In this document: positions 1 to 11,543 of the stretch, one piece after another | How positions within the stretch are numbered: position 1 is the first letter of the stretch | Layout of the letters: every line of letters begins with the position of its first letter | From: Anseranas semipalmata | Taxonomy: Eukaryota; Chordata; Aves; Anseriformes; Anseranatidae | NCBI GenBank assembly: GCA_013399115.1 | Contig: VXAA01005230.1 | Span: 3,156 to 67,155 of the forward strand | Reading direction: 5' to 3' | Length of the DNA: 64,000 nucleotides | Notes under the pieces: generated by a model | Told to the model about the DNA's origin: nothing | What the model saw: only the letters and a program-made list of their open reading frames with translations | The model's database searches: none | Translations under genes and position numbers: made by a program

Positions 1-1165
1 TTTTTTAAGGATATACCAATGAATAAAATAAAAATCTCTGCAAAAGCTTCACAAATTCCTCACAGGAATTTCTACATTTTAAAGTCCTTGCCAGTGAACA
101 AGTTTTCAAATAACTGGAGCTTTTAATAGGATTATCTGTAATTGGGATTCATGTCATAAAACAGAATTAGACTTGAGCCTGCTGTGAGAGGGAACTAGGA
201 AGAACAGGGACAGAAAGACAAAAATGAGAATGAGCTGGGATGCCTAATAGGTCATGGTTAAATGAATAGATCTGGAGATCCATATAAATCTGAATATCTA
301 AGTAACAATAAGGAAAAAAAACATGTCTTAGTAGGGTTTCAAAAGAGTATATATGCACCATGAGAATTTCATTCAGCCTGTATAGACATGGGCTTTTAAG
401 TCAGTGCATTTCCTCGGAAGAGATTTGAAGAGCCAGATGCTGTCCTCAAACATGGTGACTAATTATGGAGACTAATATACTAATGCTTTAATAAGGGCTA
501 TTGCAAGTAATTACCTCCATTAGTATTTCTGTATTCGCGTCATTGTAAATCATTGTTAAATGATGCTCTTTCCTATCAGATACATAGCTACTAGGGTAGT
601 GGTTTTCATAAAACCACTTTTAAATTCTGGGCAAGGGAGTCAGAGCCTTCTGAAAAGCAGACACATTTAATAAAAACAAGAATAGTACCTGTACTTCGTA
701 CATAGATTGAAATCATCAACCCATCTAAGTTGCTGAACAGCCAGAAGTTAAAACAGATTAAATGGATCTCATTCTAGAGTGTATAATGGAATTAATTTCC
801 CCCCTTCGACCAATAAATCTCCAAAGGTTTTCATTAGCTTCTCTTTGCAGCTGATAAGACCTAGAAGAAGAAAACTTGTCCAGATGATAATAAAAACAGT
901 TGGGCTGTCTTTCTGTATTAAAAAAAAAAAAAAAAACATATTTTAATTATATGGTTATTATTATACAATATTCAATAAATTAACATTGTATGTCACAATA
1001 TTTGTATAAAATTAAAGAACTATATTATTAAATCCAGTTATCAGGGAAGACCAATATTCAACAACAGAAAAAAAAAAAAGAAAGAAAGAAAAAAAAAAAC
1101 AGCCTACATAAACACTACTGCATCAGTCTTTGTAGGTCTTCATTTGGGCTATGTTGCTGACTTTT
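1..1165. other. Unique AT-rich DNA without a recognisable gene
   Basis: No open frame here resembles a known protein and no RNA gene is evident. The stretch holds a run of 17 A at 920-936 and an A-rich AAAG-type tract at 1068-1099, just before the first CR1. Around 470-620 there are several ATTA and TAAT cores, which alone do not show regulatory function. Confidence 0.65.
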
Positions 1166-1710
1166 TCACAGAATCACAGAATCGTTCAGGTTGGAAGAGA
1201 CCTCCAAGATCACCTAGTCCAACCTCTGACCTAACTCTAACAAGGCCCACACTAAACCATATCTCTAAGCTCAACATCTAAACGTCTTTTAAAGACCTCC
1301 AGGGATGGTGACTCAACCACTTCCCTGGGCAGCCCATTCCAATGCCTAACTACCCTTTCGGTAAAGAAGTTTTTCCTAATATTCAACCTAAACCTCCCCT
1401 GACGCAACTTTAGCCCATTCCCCCTCGTCCTGTCACCAGGCACGTGGGAGAAGAGACCAATCCCCACCTCACGACAGCCTCCTTTAAGGTACCTGTAGAG
1501 AGCGATAAGATCACCCCTGAGCCTCCTCTTCTCCAGGCTGAACAACCCCAGCTCCCTCAGCTGTACCTCATAAGACTTGTTCTCCAGACCCCTCACCAGC
1601 TTCGTTGCCCTTCTCTGGACTCTCTTGAGCACCTCCATGTCCTTCTTGTAGTGAGGGGCCCAAAACTGAACACAGTACTCGAGGTGCGGCCTCACCAGAG
1701 CCGAGTACAG
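1166..1710 (-). mobile_element. CR1 LINE, 5'-truncated, young copy
   Basis: On the minus strand this is the 3' end of a CR1 non-LTR retrotransposon. It runs from inside ORF2 through the stop codon and the short 3' untranslated region to a tail of two TTCTGTGA octamers (plus strand 1166-1181). The line before the tail, ending in CTTCCAACCTGAACGATTC, is the standard avian CR1 3' end. The 5' end breaks off at about 1710, in the LYSALVRP part of ORF2, as expected from incomplete target-primed reverse transcription. No target-site duplication is obvious, which is normal for CR1. The coding part has no frameshift or stop, so this is the least decayed copy in the window. Confidence 0.95.
1252..1710 (-). 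pseudogene. CR1 ORF2 C-terminal fragment, frame still open
   Basis: This is the last 152 codons of the CR1 ORF2 polyprotein, which in a full element carries an endonuclease and a reverse transcriptase. What remains is the region after the reverse transcriptase, with the family landmarks [59 protein letters not shown] and [19 protein letters not shown] in order, ending at a TAG. The fragment enters at the truncation point and has no start codon of its own; the codon at 1693-1695 reads GTG, an internal valine. The endonuclease and all catalytic reverse transcriptase motifs are missing, so it encodes no active enzyme. Its intact frame indicates recent insertion, not selection. Confidence 0.93.
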
Positions 1711-2153
1711 TTTTCAAGTCTGCAGATTTGGACAATAGCAAAAATTCATCATTTCCTATAACAGAAATCATTTTTCATTTTGGAGATTTGACTTTTTTTT
1801 TCTTTTTTTAATCTCTATGAGTATTTAACTTCAAGTAATTTTTAAACTAACAAACTTCTGTATTATATACTAAGTTTTCTATGTAGCTTTACCTCAGTCT
1901 TGAAATTACATGTATATTCTGATTAGATTTCACTGTTTCTATTGTACTTGAGTAAAAGGACCTATGCTATTCCTTCTTGAAGTAGTTTTACCTTCTTTTT
2001 AACATTATTTTCCATTCTTTAGTTTGAACAGTTCAACTCAATTCTTTTCACAGAAAGAAGCGCTATTTCTATCCATTTTTTTTTTCCCTCTCTACTCTAG
2101 AAACACATTCAGGCCAAAGTAAGCAACTGCTAACAGAGAAAAACATAACTCAC

Positions 2154-2248
2154 TTTGTCACTTCAGTAGCTCTTGCTGAACAGCACTCTGTGACCACAGG
2201 CAGATGAATGCCTTTGTGAATCCAACATTGAATCTCAGTCTGTCCTTT
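2154..2248 (-). other. Candidate internal exon (unproven)
   Basis: On the minus strand a pyrimidine-rich stretch ending CTTTGATTTCAG is followed by 95 bases and then GTGAGT, a near-consensus 5' splice site. In the first frame all 31 complete codons are open and read KGQTEIQCWIHKG onward to ATEVTK. The second frame meets a TGA close to the end and the third stops almost at once. I do not recognise the peptide or any domain in it. Length and borders suit an ordinary internal exon, coding or noncoding. A chance match remains quite possible at this window size. Confidence 0.25.
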
Positions 2249-5200
2249 CTGAAATCAAAGAAAAAGTAAAATTTTAGGTATACTCTCATATCACTTCCTG
2301 GGTAAGTCCAGAGTACACATATATTATATATGTAATGGCATGAAACATGAAGAAAACAAAGATTTTATCTATTGCCATGCAGTTAGTGCTGAAAGAACAT
2401 GTATAAACATGTGTTTTATATGATAGATACAAAACAAACAAAACAAACAAAACAAAACAAACAAAAAGGCAGGAATGTACTTTCTTTTACATAATATTTT
2501 TAACAAAGATTATTATTTTCCTCATCAATTAAACTTAACTGTTTTTGATCATCTTACACATCCCAGTCGCAAGTAAACAAAAGCAATGGACCTAGGGGCT
2601 GTATGCAAGAAGTTTTATCTTGAGAAAAGGTGGGGATTCAAGTAACATTCAGAAAGAATTTTTTTTCTCATTTCCTCAATTAGCTTTTTTTCAGAGAAGA
2701 GAGGGGAGTAATTTCGAACACACTCAGAAGAAATCTGACAGTTTTAGCAGTCAGGGCGATCCTTAAAAACATATTTGAATACCAACAGATAGAAAAGAGT
2801 GCCTGGAAGAAGTCGCTTAACTCCTGCGCAGGAGTCCAGCTCAAGAGGCATTTCTGGGGACTCTCCCAGAGACATAAACACTCATTTAAGTTATTGGTCA
2901 CTTAGATTGTAAGTGCTGCAAACAGTCTGTTCTGGAGGAAGGAATCCCCAGAGAGAAAACACTGTTTTGATTGATTTGCCTGTTAGTCACAGTGCATCGA
3001 AACTCACGGGGCCCGTCACATGGGGCCTCCTCTGGGAACGTGCCACCTACCTAGCACCCCATCTGTCCTCTGTCCTTTGGGGATGTTGGGTCTTCCAGAG
3101 AGTTCCCAGTTCATCACTTGCAGTGCTTATGCACAGACAGCACTGGACTGGCTTCACTTAAACCAGTGCTTTTTGAAACAGCCTTCAGGTTTGCTCTAAC
3201 AACTCAATGGTTTTACCTACAAATCTTTGGTAGAAAAAAACTTGGCTTGAACATTTCTTCCTCTTGCCTTCATTTATCAGCCAGAATCTCTGGCTCCTTA
3301 GGAACAAAAGGCAATATATATAACTGCATTCAATTTATGAGATGTGTTTGAGCATTAATCATTTTACATATGTCAAAACACATTTTGGAAGCTGGCCAAA
3401 ACCATATTTACATTTCTGTACTTTTAAAGGGTAACAGCAGCAAACTACTAAACACAGTGCCACAGCAATATGTTTCTCACATATATTTTTTCCTTCAAGA
3501 TCCTGATTTAAATTCAGGTTTATCAATAAAAAACATTACATTGAAATTTTAATCTCTTTTTGAAATAAAGGTCTCTTCTAGATAGAACTGTTGCTTGCTT
3601 CTGAACACTCCCTGCTTTCATTATAGAGCTTTTCCTTACAGCTGCTAAATCCTATTTTCACAAGAAAAAAAAAATGCAATTTTGCACCTCGAATCATCAA
3701 AGAAGCATAATTTAGGCCTTTATTGTGTCAGTCATGAATTGTCTTTCTTGTAAGCTCACAATGTCATAATATTCTTTTTGATTAATGAGGATCCTACAAT
3801 TACAGGGTAGGAACCGTCATGCTGTACTGCAGAGCTTGTTTAAAGGCAAAAATTACAGTTAATGCTAATACATTACCAAAGAGTTAGGGGTGGAATTATT
3901 ACTGTCACCAAATCAAAAGAGTCTGCAGACTGCAGAAGACTGATAGCTTTTGTCATTTCTGGAATGCATTTCTGGGCAGTTGATGTACTTTCACATTGGA
4001 CCTCTTGAATTCCCACTCCCACTTTTGCACACTTAGTGTTGTTGTACACATTATCTGGAATACCTCTGTCTACCTTGGGGATTGACAGATGGGGACAGAA
4101 GCCTTCAAGTGCAAAACAAAAGGGGTCTAGGAAAAGCTAGCCCAAGTAAATGGAAATCCATGACATTTTCAGACTTCACTGTACAATCAGCCGCCACCAC
4201 ACAAGTTAGAAACAATGAATGGCAAGGCACTTGGAGGCAGAGAACTTCATCTTATGATAATAATGTCGAAAGTCAAAACCAAAGTGAACCAATAAGTCTC
4301 CAAATCAATCCTTGTATTGTATAGTCTACTTGCTTGTTTGATACTGCCAATTGTTAAGACAAGTCTTTTCACTGGAAAAAAAAAAAAAAATTAACAAGTC
4401 AGTATATCTTGTGGTACAGTGAAGAAAATTATTTTTATCCACGTGTCCAGACACTGATCCCCACTGCAGAAACACCAGAATATTTTCTAGAAGTGTCTCT
4501 GTGACATAGATAACTTAATCCCACGAGTGAGAGAGGGACCTGCAAATTTTACGTGTTGCCGAAGTGCTTTTCCCCTTTTTGCTCTCAGCAATTTTAGAGG
4601 GAGTACTCCAGTCTTTCTACTGTTTATTATTTTTGACATAACTCAGTAGTACAAGTATACTAAAGATCAAAACCATAGGACTCAAAATCTGAAAACCAAT
4701 TTTTCCCATTAGAAAATAAATACTTGGGATGGGAATGATTAAAAAACGAGTGGCAAAAGTGATGTGAAAAATAAAGTGCCTTTGATACTGTACATTCAGA
4801 ACATATCATTTTCCTTGAAATCTTATCTTTTGTCATGTCTTATTTAATTTCACTCTAGTTGGGTGTATCATGTTTGAATAACTCAAATAGGTAAGCTCAC
4901 TCCAACTTCCAACGTGTCAATGCCATTAACTGAACACATGTTTTACAGTGGAAAAGACTGGCTGATGTATCAGCTCAGTCATTATTCAGCAGAGAGACAT
5001 CCAGATGAAAGCCATTAACCCAGTGAAAACAAATGATTGCTCTCAGGCTCTGCCCTTCTAAGTCAATGCTGCATGTAAGGAAAAGCACCCAACCCCACAC
5101 TGTGTTTCCCATTCACATGAAGACCTTTCTTTCTAAAAAAACATCCCCTTCAAATTAACAGATTATTTTAAATATTCCACTTAACTTAGAAAGGCAACAT

Positions 5201-5885
5201 AGATTTAGGGTTCTAGAAACTAGGAGAAAACATAATCAAATAATAACCAACGTAAGTATACAGCCTAGAGGGTGAACAAATATTACATAGTCCATTTTCT
5301 ACCACATTAAGGGCTTCAAGCAGCAGAGAAGGGGAGAAGGAACAAAAACATTTTGACCTACTAGAAGCTTTTGAAGTTCTCAATTAAAAGTAATGGACTG
5401 TGATAAGCAAGAGGTCAGGAGACTACATTATTCAGTAGCATTTTACAACTTTAATTTCTATGACTTTTTTAATATTACCAACACCACCACAATATTTTAA
5501 GCACATATAATGATCTAACAATTATCTGAATGAAATACCAAACTTGTTAAATAAATAAAACATTCAGCTTTACAATAGGCATGACTGCTAAGCATCTTAA
5601 TGCCAGCCTGTACTCTAAATTTCACAGATTAAGAGTTCCTGAGTTAGACGTTGTATTCAGGGCAATGGTCAGCAGCTGCTGGTGGATCAAATCTCAATGA
5701 TTTTGTCTGTCCCCCTTTTTAATGTATTTTGAGGAAGGATTCATGCAGCAAAAACAATAAGCAAGGAGTATACACCTTTGGGTGGACTACCAGCAAATGT
5801 CACAACTCCACTGAATTCAGTATAGCCCTCCAGTCTGTCACCAGTCCAGCACATGACGTTTATCTTTTTTTTTTTTTAGTTTCAG

Positions 5886-6092
5886 ATGTCTTTAGAGCAG
5901 AAGGCACAGATGAGGCATCCCTGTCCTAGCACTTCTGTCTCAAGACTACCTTTGACAACTTTCATTGATGCAGAAGAAAAAGTGCTAGGTGCCATGATCT
6001 TGGGAAATACTTTTCTTCCAGTGTTAGCTAAAGTGACAACACAGATTTCTGCTTGCTCTGTTAATGTTAATCCAGTTGTCATTTGCATCTGA
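5886..6092 (+). other. Candidate terminal exon or chance ORF
   Basis: A long T tract ending TTTAGTTTCAG, an excellent 3' splice site in form, lies directly before an ATG that opens 68 codons ending in TGA. The peptide starts MSLEQKAQMRHP and contains LTTFIDAEEKVLGAMILG. I recognise no family. The opposite strand is also open over 5882-6163 for 93 codons, so low local stop density may explain both frames. The T tract is also simply one of the many homopolymers in this DNA. No polyadenylation signal was identified close downstream. Confidence 0.15.
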
Positions 6093-6469
6093 GACAACAG
6101 TCCAACCATTAGAAAACACTCATCAAAATCAAAATAATCTCTAAAGGTATTAGTAGAAGACAATTCTCAGCTAAGAATTGCTTCCTGTTTGCACTGATAT
6201 CAATGGAAGCTTCTTGCTATGTTCAATAGTGCAGGCCTGCGGTGGGCAAAAACTCACTTCTGCTTAGTGAGAAGTGGTCCGTATCCATCCTGTTCTCTAC
6301 ATTCATCATCCTCTTTCCATAACAGAGATGTTCATCCTTATGGACTGACATCGCTTTCCCTTAAATTGCACGAAGGACTGCATACAACATCATGAACTTT
6401 TTTATTTCAGCTCCCTGTTGTTGCAGACAATTGTCCTGAACAATCCCATGCGGAAGTTTATCAAGCTTT

Positions 6470-6690
6470 ATCTTCAAAAAATGTTAACCACCTCATTCCA
6501 CTGTTCTTCTGAAGACTGTTCCACAACCTTTTGTAGTCTGATTGCTATTCCAGATGGTTAGAAAAATTCTTCTAATTATCAGCCTCGATTTATTCATGTG
6601 ATCCGTTTGTTATTCTGTCAGTATATATTTTAGTCACTACCGAGTTGGGTTTGGATCAGTAAGACATAACCTAAAGATAAAAGGATCATT
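6470..6690 (-). mobile_element. Degraded ancient CR1/L3-like fragment
   Basis: The plus strand here carries degenerate versions of the reverse-complemented CR1 3' coding region. It has an ACTGTTCCACAACCTTTTGT block, then GGTTAGAAAAATTCTTCTAA, then an AGCCTCGATTTATTCATG block and a CCGTTTGTTATTCTGTCAG block. Together these follow the order seen in old amniote CR1-type copies in minus orientation. Divergence is high, no open frame survives and the boundaries are approximate. The call rests on pattern memory, not an alignment. Confidence 0.4.
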
Positions 6691-6759
6691 GTCTTGCATT
6701 TTTTATGAACTGTTTTTCCCTATAGTTATTTTAATAGAAAAAGATGCAGTGAGGTGCTG

Positions 6760-7045
6760 AGAACTGTAAATGAAAGTCATCAGCAGTTAAAATGATAACT
6801 TACAAAGTTGCATGACAATTAACAGGCTTCCTCAATTATAGTTCATGCTTTAAATGATTAATATCTAATTATCTATACATGTATATCTCTATAAGCTAAT
6901 TATCTCTAGCTTGTTAAATATATAAGCATTCTACAAAATCTTTAGCCATTAATAGAGTAATTAAAAATTTATCAATGATGTACTTTGAGTTAATTACATA
7001 AAAAATATATTTATTGCGTGTATTAACCCAATGAACTGATTTGAC
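6760..7045. other. AT-rich block dense in homeodomain-like cores
   Basis: This block is crowded with TAATTA, ATTAAT, GATTAAT and TTAATTAC-type words and has few simple repeats. Such composition is common in conserved noncoding enhancers of vertebrate gene deserts. It also arises from plain AT richness, so the regulatory reading is an inference. Confidence 0.2.
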
Positions 7046-7087
7046 TTGTTAGAAGAACCCTTTTTAATTCTGCTGGTGACTTTTTAA

Positions 7088-7462
7088 GCACCTGAGCCTT
7101 CTACTGAACTTAACTGCTGCCCTTTCTGGGAGCCAGACTCCTACCTCTGCTCTGCACCCAGCACTTCCCTGTTTTTCCACTGCAAGCAGCCATCCTTCAC
7201 TCTGCTGTCTACCTTTCCCTTCCAGGCAATCCCCACTCACCTTCTTGACCTTCCTGTACTGACGATGGATGCATGGAAAACAGACAAACAGGGCCCACTC
7301 CTAACCTCTGTAATGGAAAGCTGGGCCATAGAGCAACTGCAAATGCTGCCACCCTCTCAAGAGCATATCCTCCTGCAACCAAAAGCGCCAGTCCCTTCCT
7401 CAGCTCTGGAAGCAGAGCTCTGCACAGGAGGATGGCAGGAAAGGGTTGTTTGGGCAGCTTAA
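7088..7462 (+). other. GC-richer stop-poor patch with 124-codon open frame
   Basis: One plus-strand frame is open from just after a TAA at 7085-7087 to a TAA at 7460-7462. Inside it, a pyrimidine tract ending CTTTCCCTTCCAG (to 7225) resembles a 3' splice site, followed by AIPTHLLDLPVLTMDAWKTD in frame. An ATG sits at 7265. A second plus frame (7273-7485) and a minus frame (7400-7594) are also open, so local base composition is the simplest cause. The minus strand shows its own exon-like segment at 7241-7307 bounded by TTCCATTACAG and GTGAGT. I recognise no protein in either strand. Confidence 0.2.
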
Positions 7463-8377
7463 ACTCTGTTTTCTTTCACAGATAAAGCAGGCAGCTTGCC
7501 ACCTCCAGCACCAATACCCCTCCCAAGAGACAAAGCTATTTGCTTCTGTTTGAGTTTGTTGCATGTTACCTTTAAGACCACTACACAGGGTCAAACAGTC
7601 ATTGAATAAGGTACAGGGAGCTGGAGTTGGTCATGAGACAAAACTTGCAGCACTCTTCCAAATGACTTTGTCAGATAAAGATTTCTCTAGCCCACATCTC
7701 TTTAGATGAAACAGCATGTACTTCTGATTCTCCTACAGCTGCTTAGATATTTGAAGCACAAAAAAATAATCAGTAGTGTTGTTCAGTCCATGGTTAGAAT
7801 ATCTGCTAGGCCTAGAGTGGTAGGAAGGTCACTCCTGAGGACCAACTGGCCAACTCCTCAGTTTGCTGATAAAACAAAATAGAGATGCTGCCCTTCCAAC
7901 CCAAATTACATTTTTATTCTGCAAGGCTACTGCACTAGAGTCTTAGTTCTCACTGCAAGTTGATGGGCTACTTGATGTGTCACAACTATAAAGCCAATCC
8001 TTAATGACCAGGAGGACTTCAGCAATGTTGTTTGTCTTTTTTATTCTGTATGAAACAGATTTCCACACAATATAATTCTTTTGCCCCTTTGCCAGAACTG
8101 TCTCTTTGTCCAAAGCTGTCTATAAAAGGCATGCCTGAATAGTCTGCTGCTAAAAAAGTTATGTGGGTGTATACATACAAAAGCTGCTCTTTCAAGTATA
8201 GTACCTATTTGTAGCTATGAGAAGGGGAAAGGAGAGGTTTGCTTAAAGATTACATCTATTATAGCCTAGTGGCTGGAACCATTCCTGTGAAAGAGAAATA
8301 AACTCCACTGTCAGTAATCTTTGTATTTTTGCATTACAGGTTGTGCAAGATTTTTGGTTCCCAATAAGCTTCAGGGG

Positions 8378-8415
8378 AAAATAAATAAATAAATAAACAA
8401 ATAAATAAATAAAAA
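8378..8415. repeat. (AAAT)n microsatellite
   Basis: About nine AAAT units, interrupted once by AAAC near the middle. It lies in unique DNA and is read through by a meaningless open frame on the minus strand. Confidence 0.9.
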
Positions 8416-9632
8416 TCCTGCCACACTGTTTCCCTGGCATCCTCTACAATATCTGTTGGGAACAATAAGAAAGATTTTTGCTTTGCCTTAAGTTAAGCCA
8501 AAACTCCCAAAGAAGACAGAGATGGTATAGAATAAAAAGATTATGTATAAAGAATGTTTCCCTTAATTTTGAATTGCATTAGGAGTGGGTCAGTATTTAT
8601 TTTTTCCATTCAAACATTCACACGTGAAAAAGGATAATATTCTTAAAGGTATCCTTGTAAATACATAGGTATGCATAATTTTGTCGGAGATGAGTAATAA
8701 ATAATACCACGATAACTAATAGCAGCTTCACCATTAACTTCAGAAGGTAATGGTTTGGTCATTTTTACAATCTATTTTGTAATATTTTCACCAGTAATGT
8801 ATCACTTAGTTCCAACTTCTTTAAAACCAGCATTTGAGTAGCTCTTGCACAGCCACACACACACGCACAAAATCTATGTTTTAAATTGCTCTTGCTGGAG
8901 GTGACAAGGAGAAAGCAGAGACTGTTGTGTGCCCAGAGAAGAAAGGCTGATCCAGAGATTTCACATTTCAACTAGGATTAAAGAAGTGGTCTCAATGGTA
9001 TAGAATTTAGGAAAATGGTCCCCCCCCNTGTGTGGTTTATTTGGTTCTTTAAAAAACAAAAGATTCTGCTCCCAGTGGGCAGTCTGGATTGTAAGTGTAG
9101 TATTTCAGTTGGCAGATTAGCTAGCTTTCATGGGAATTAACAGAAAGTCCCATCATTCACAGCTGACATGGACAATAAAATCTGTTTTCTGTCATTAATT
9201 TGGCACCAACAGGCTGAGTGGTCACCTACAGAGAGCTGCTAGGGATGGGAAGTGGGGAACAGTCATGTTTATTCACCAGATAGTACTATGGAAAACAAAT
9301 AAAAAGTAATCTGTGGAAAACCATGGGCTACAGAGAAGTTCTTGTCCATTCAATACAGGGTGCAAGTTTACTGATATGACTCCTCAGAGCTCTTCTCTTA
9401 TCCACAGTTCAAGGAAGAAAATCATTTCCTTTTTACAAGAGGAAGGAAAGAAAAACAAATATACAGAATATTGATAAAAGTATGAAGCATAAGCACTGAC
9501 AAGTCTTTGAGAAACTACTTATTCATTAATAATATTTACTTAGCAATAACAGATGTTCAAAGGTCAGCCTTTCACTGTTTCAGGACAAAATCTATTTTTA
9601 ATTAACATCATTATAGAAAACCCTCAGAGTGG

Positions 9633-9700
9633 CTTAGATCAGATTTCAGGATTTAGAATGATATCACTTAGACCAGATTTCAGGATTTAGAACCATATTG
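9633..9700 (+). repeat. Tandem duplication, 2 x 34 bases
   Basis: Two adjacent copies of a 34-base unit beginning CTTAGAYCAGATTTCAGGAT occupy 9633-9666 and 9667-9700. They differ at one internal position and in the last several bases. A third CTTA follows directly. The duplication is recent enough that 27 of the first 28 or so positions match. Confidence 0.9.
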
Positions 9701-10864
9701 CTTAAGGAGCTCATTTTACTCCAGGTAGACTTCTTGTGAAGAAATGTGCTAACTGGGGAAAGGACTTTGAAACTTGGCTGTGTGAATTTAAGTATTGTTA
9801 CCCAAGCACAAGCAGCTTTGCCAGTTCAACATTTCTGGTCCTGAATGCTGTAAGTGAGCTCAGACATAGCTAGCTCAGAAAACGTTTGCTCAGCAGCACA
9901 AGAGTCTTTGTACAACATTCTGGGCAAATCTCAAAAGGCAGAGTTTGGACAAGGTTGTTAAAGCTGGCTAAAAGCAACTAAAACTAACAGTGAGTTTGTG
10001 GGGCAGAAAATCAGTGCCCCATTTCACTGAAGCCTGGTGAATGGAATTCCACTTGATACCAACAGTGTTTTTTTTTTTTGACAGAAAAGTAGAAACACAT
10101 GCCAGTTGCCCCGTTTCCATATTTCTGATTTTGGAGATGGAAAAACACTACCAAATCACAAGAAATAAAAAGCTCTGTATCTGTGGAGCTTGGTCAGTTC
10201 TGCAGCTACCTCCATGATTACACAGCTATGGATGCTTAGACAGCTAAATCTTGCACAGGACTCCTCCACATCCATAGTGAGAACAACCAACTGGTCATGC
10301 AACTAGAGAAAAACAAAATATGCAACAGGGAGTGCAATTTTATGTCCTACATGTCAGGGCATTCTGTTGTACTTTATAGTCCTCAGCAACACTACCATAA
10401 CCTGAAAAAGGTGGACATGTGTTCCAAGCTCAGCCAAGATGTTGTGTATTATCCCTGCAGTACAAGGTGCCACTCAAATGTGTACTGTTGTTGTGCTTAG
10501 CAGGTACTAAAAGCCCAGGGGAAATCTTCCCTGTACGTTCCTTCTCTTTGAATTGAATGAGTAATTTTTGTCAAAAATGAGAGAGAAGCACTCCTCACAA
10601 TGAGTCTGCCAGCTGACCCCTGAACATAAAAGGGTCTGTGAGTCCAGGACCCTCATCACTCACAGATAAAAAATCCCCCCAGCTGGCAAACAGGAGCTGT
10701 TTTGCAAGCATCATCTCTTGAGTTACTCTACTCTAGGGTCCTCACAAGAGCAATGGCTCCCATCTAATCTCCTCATGGTTTTATATGGGACTTGCTTCCC
10801 CCACAAAAAGCCCATGGCTGTTGCCTTGTTTTCAAGTTACAGTTCAAGGCCCTTGCCCAGAAAG

Positions 10865-10920
10865 CAAACAAACAAACAAACAAACAAACAAAACAACAAC
10901 AACAACAACAACAAAAAACA
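10865..10920. repeat. (CAAA)n then (CAA)n compound microsatellite
   Basis: About seven CAAA units pass directly into about seven CAA units and then a run of A. The asparagine- and lysine-rich reading across it is an artefact of the repeat. Confidence 0.92.
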
Positions 10921-11514
10921 CTTTAAAGTGGTTTCCTGCTAACTTGGTTTGAATGGGTTTGATGGGTATTAAACTGTGGCATTTATGACTGATTTTGTTC
11001 ATGGCACCTGTAAAGCCTGCCAATAAAGCTACTTGCTAATGACATTTTTTTTTCTGTCCAGCTCTGAAAAGTGTTCATTATTAGCATGCACTTGATAGGT
11101 TAATTTTTCATTTCTGTGTGATTAATTACAGCACTCTGAAGTAAACATCCTATACAACAGCCACTCAATGTGTGTGGTAGTGTGTGTTCAGTCCATTTCT
11201 TTCTAAAATATACATATACACAGGAACATTAGCCCAAAATTTTGTAAAAACAAACCCATTTAGAAGTTAGTGTGTTCCATTCTAAGCAAGTCAAAGTTGA
11301 AAACAGGATACAGTGAATATAACTAAGGTACCAATTAACACTTTTCTCTTCACTCTGGAAAATATATTTGTTCTTTTGGAGACTGAAATTTCACTGAAAC
11401 CAAATGCATTAGTGAGAAAACCATCTTGCACTGCAGACTTTTTGGCAGTTACAGACAATGACACCATAAAGGCAAATGAAGAATTTTAAGCCGAAGAAAA
11501 ATAACACCTGAGTT

Positions 11515-11543
11515 AAAAAACAAAACAAACAAACAAACAAAAA
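11515..11543. repeat. (CAAA)n microsatellite
   Basis: Short CAAA tract preceded by a run of A, of the same class as the tracts at 2431-2467 and 14758-14787. Confidence 0.85.

Larger units (their letters stand above)
1711..6469. other. Unique AT-rich DNA with two weak exon candidates
   Basis: No recognisable gene is present. The stretch holds a CAAA/CAAAA tract at 2431-2467 and a run of 15 A at 4376-4390. Two segments are listed separately because splice-like signals border open frames: 2154-2248 on the minus strand and 5886-6092 on the plus strand. Otherwise only short open frames in several frames are seen, as expected by chance. Confidence 0.55.
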
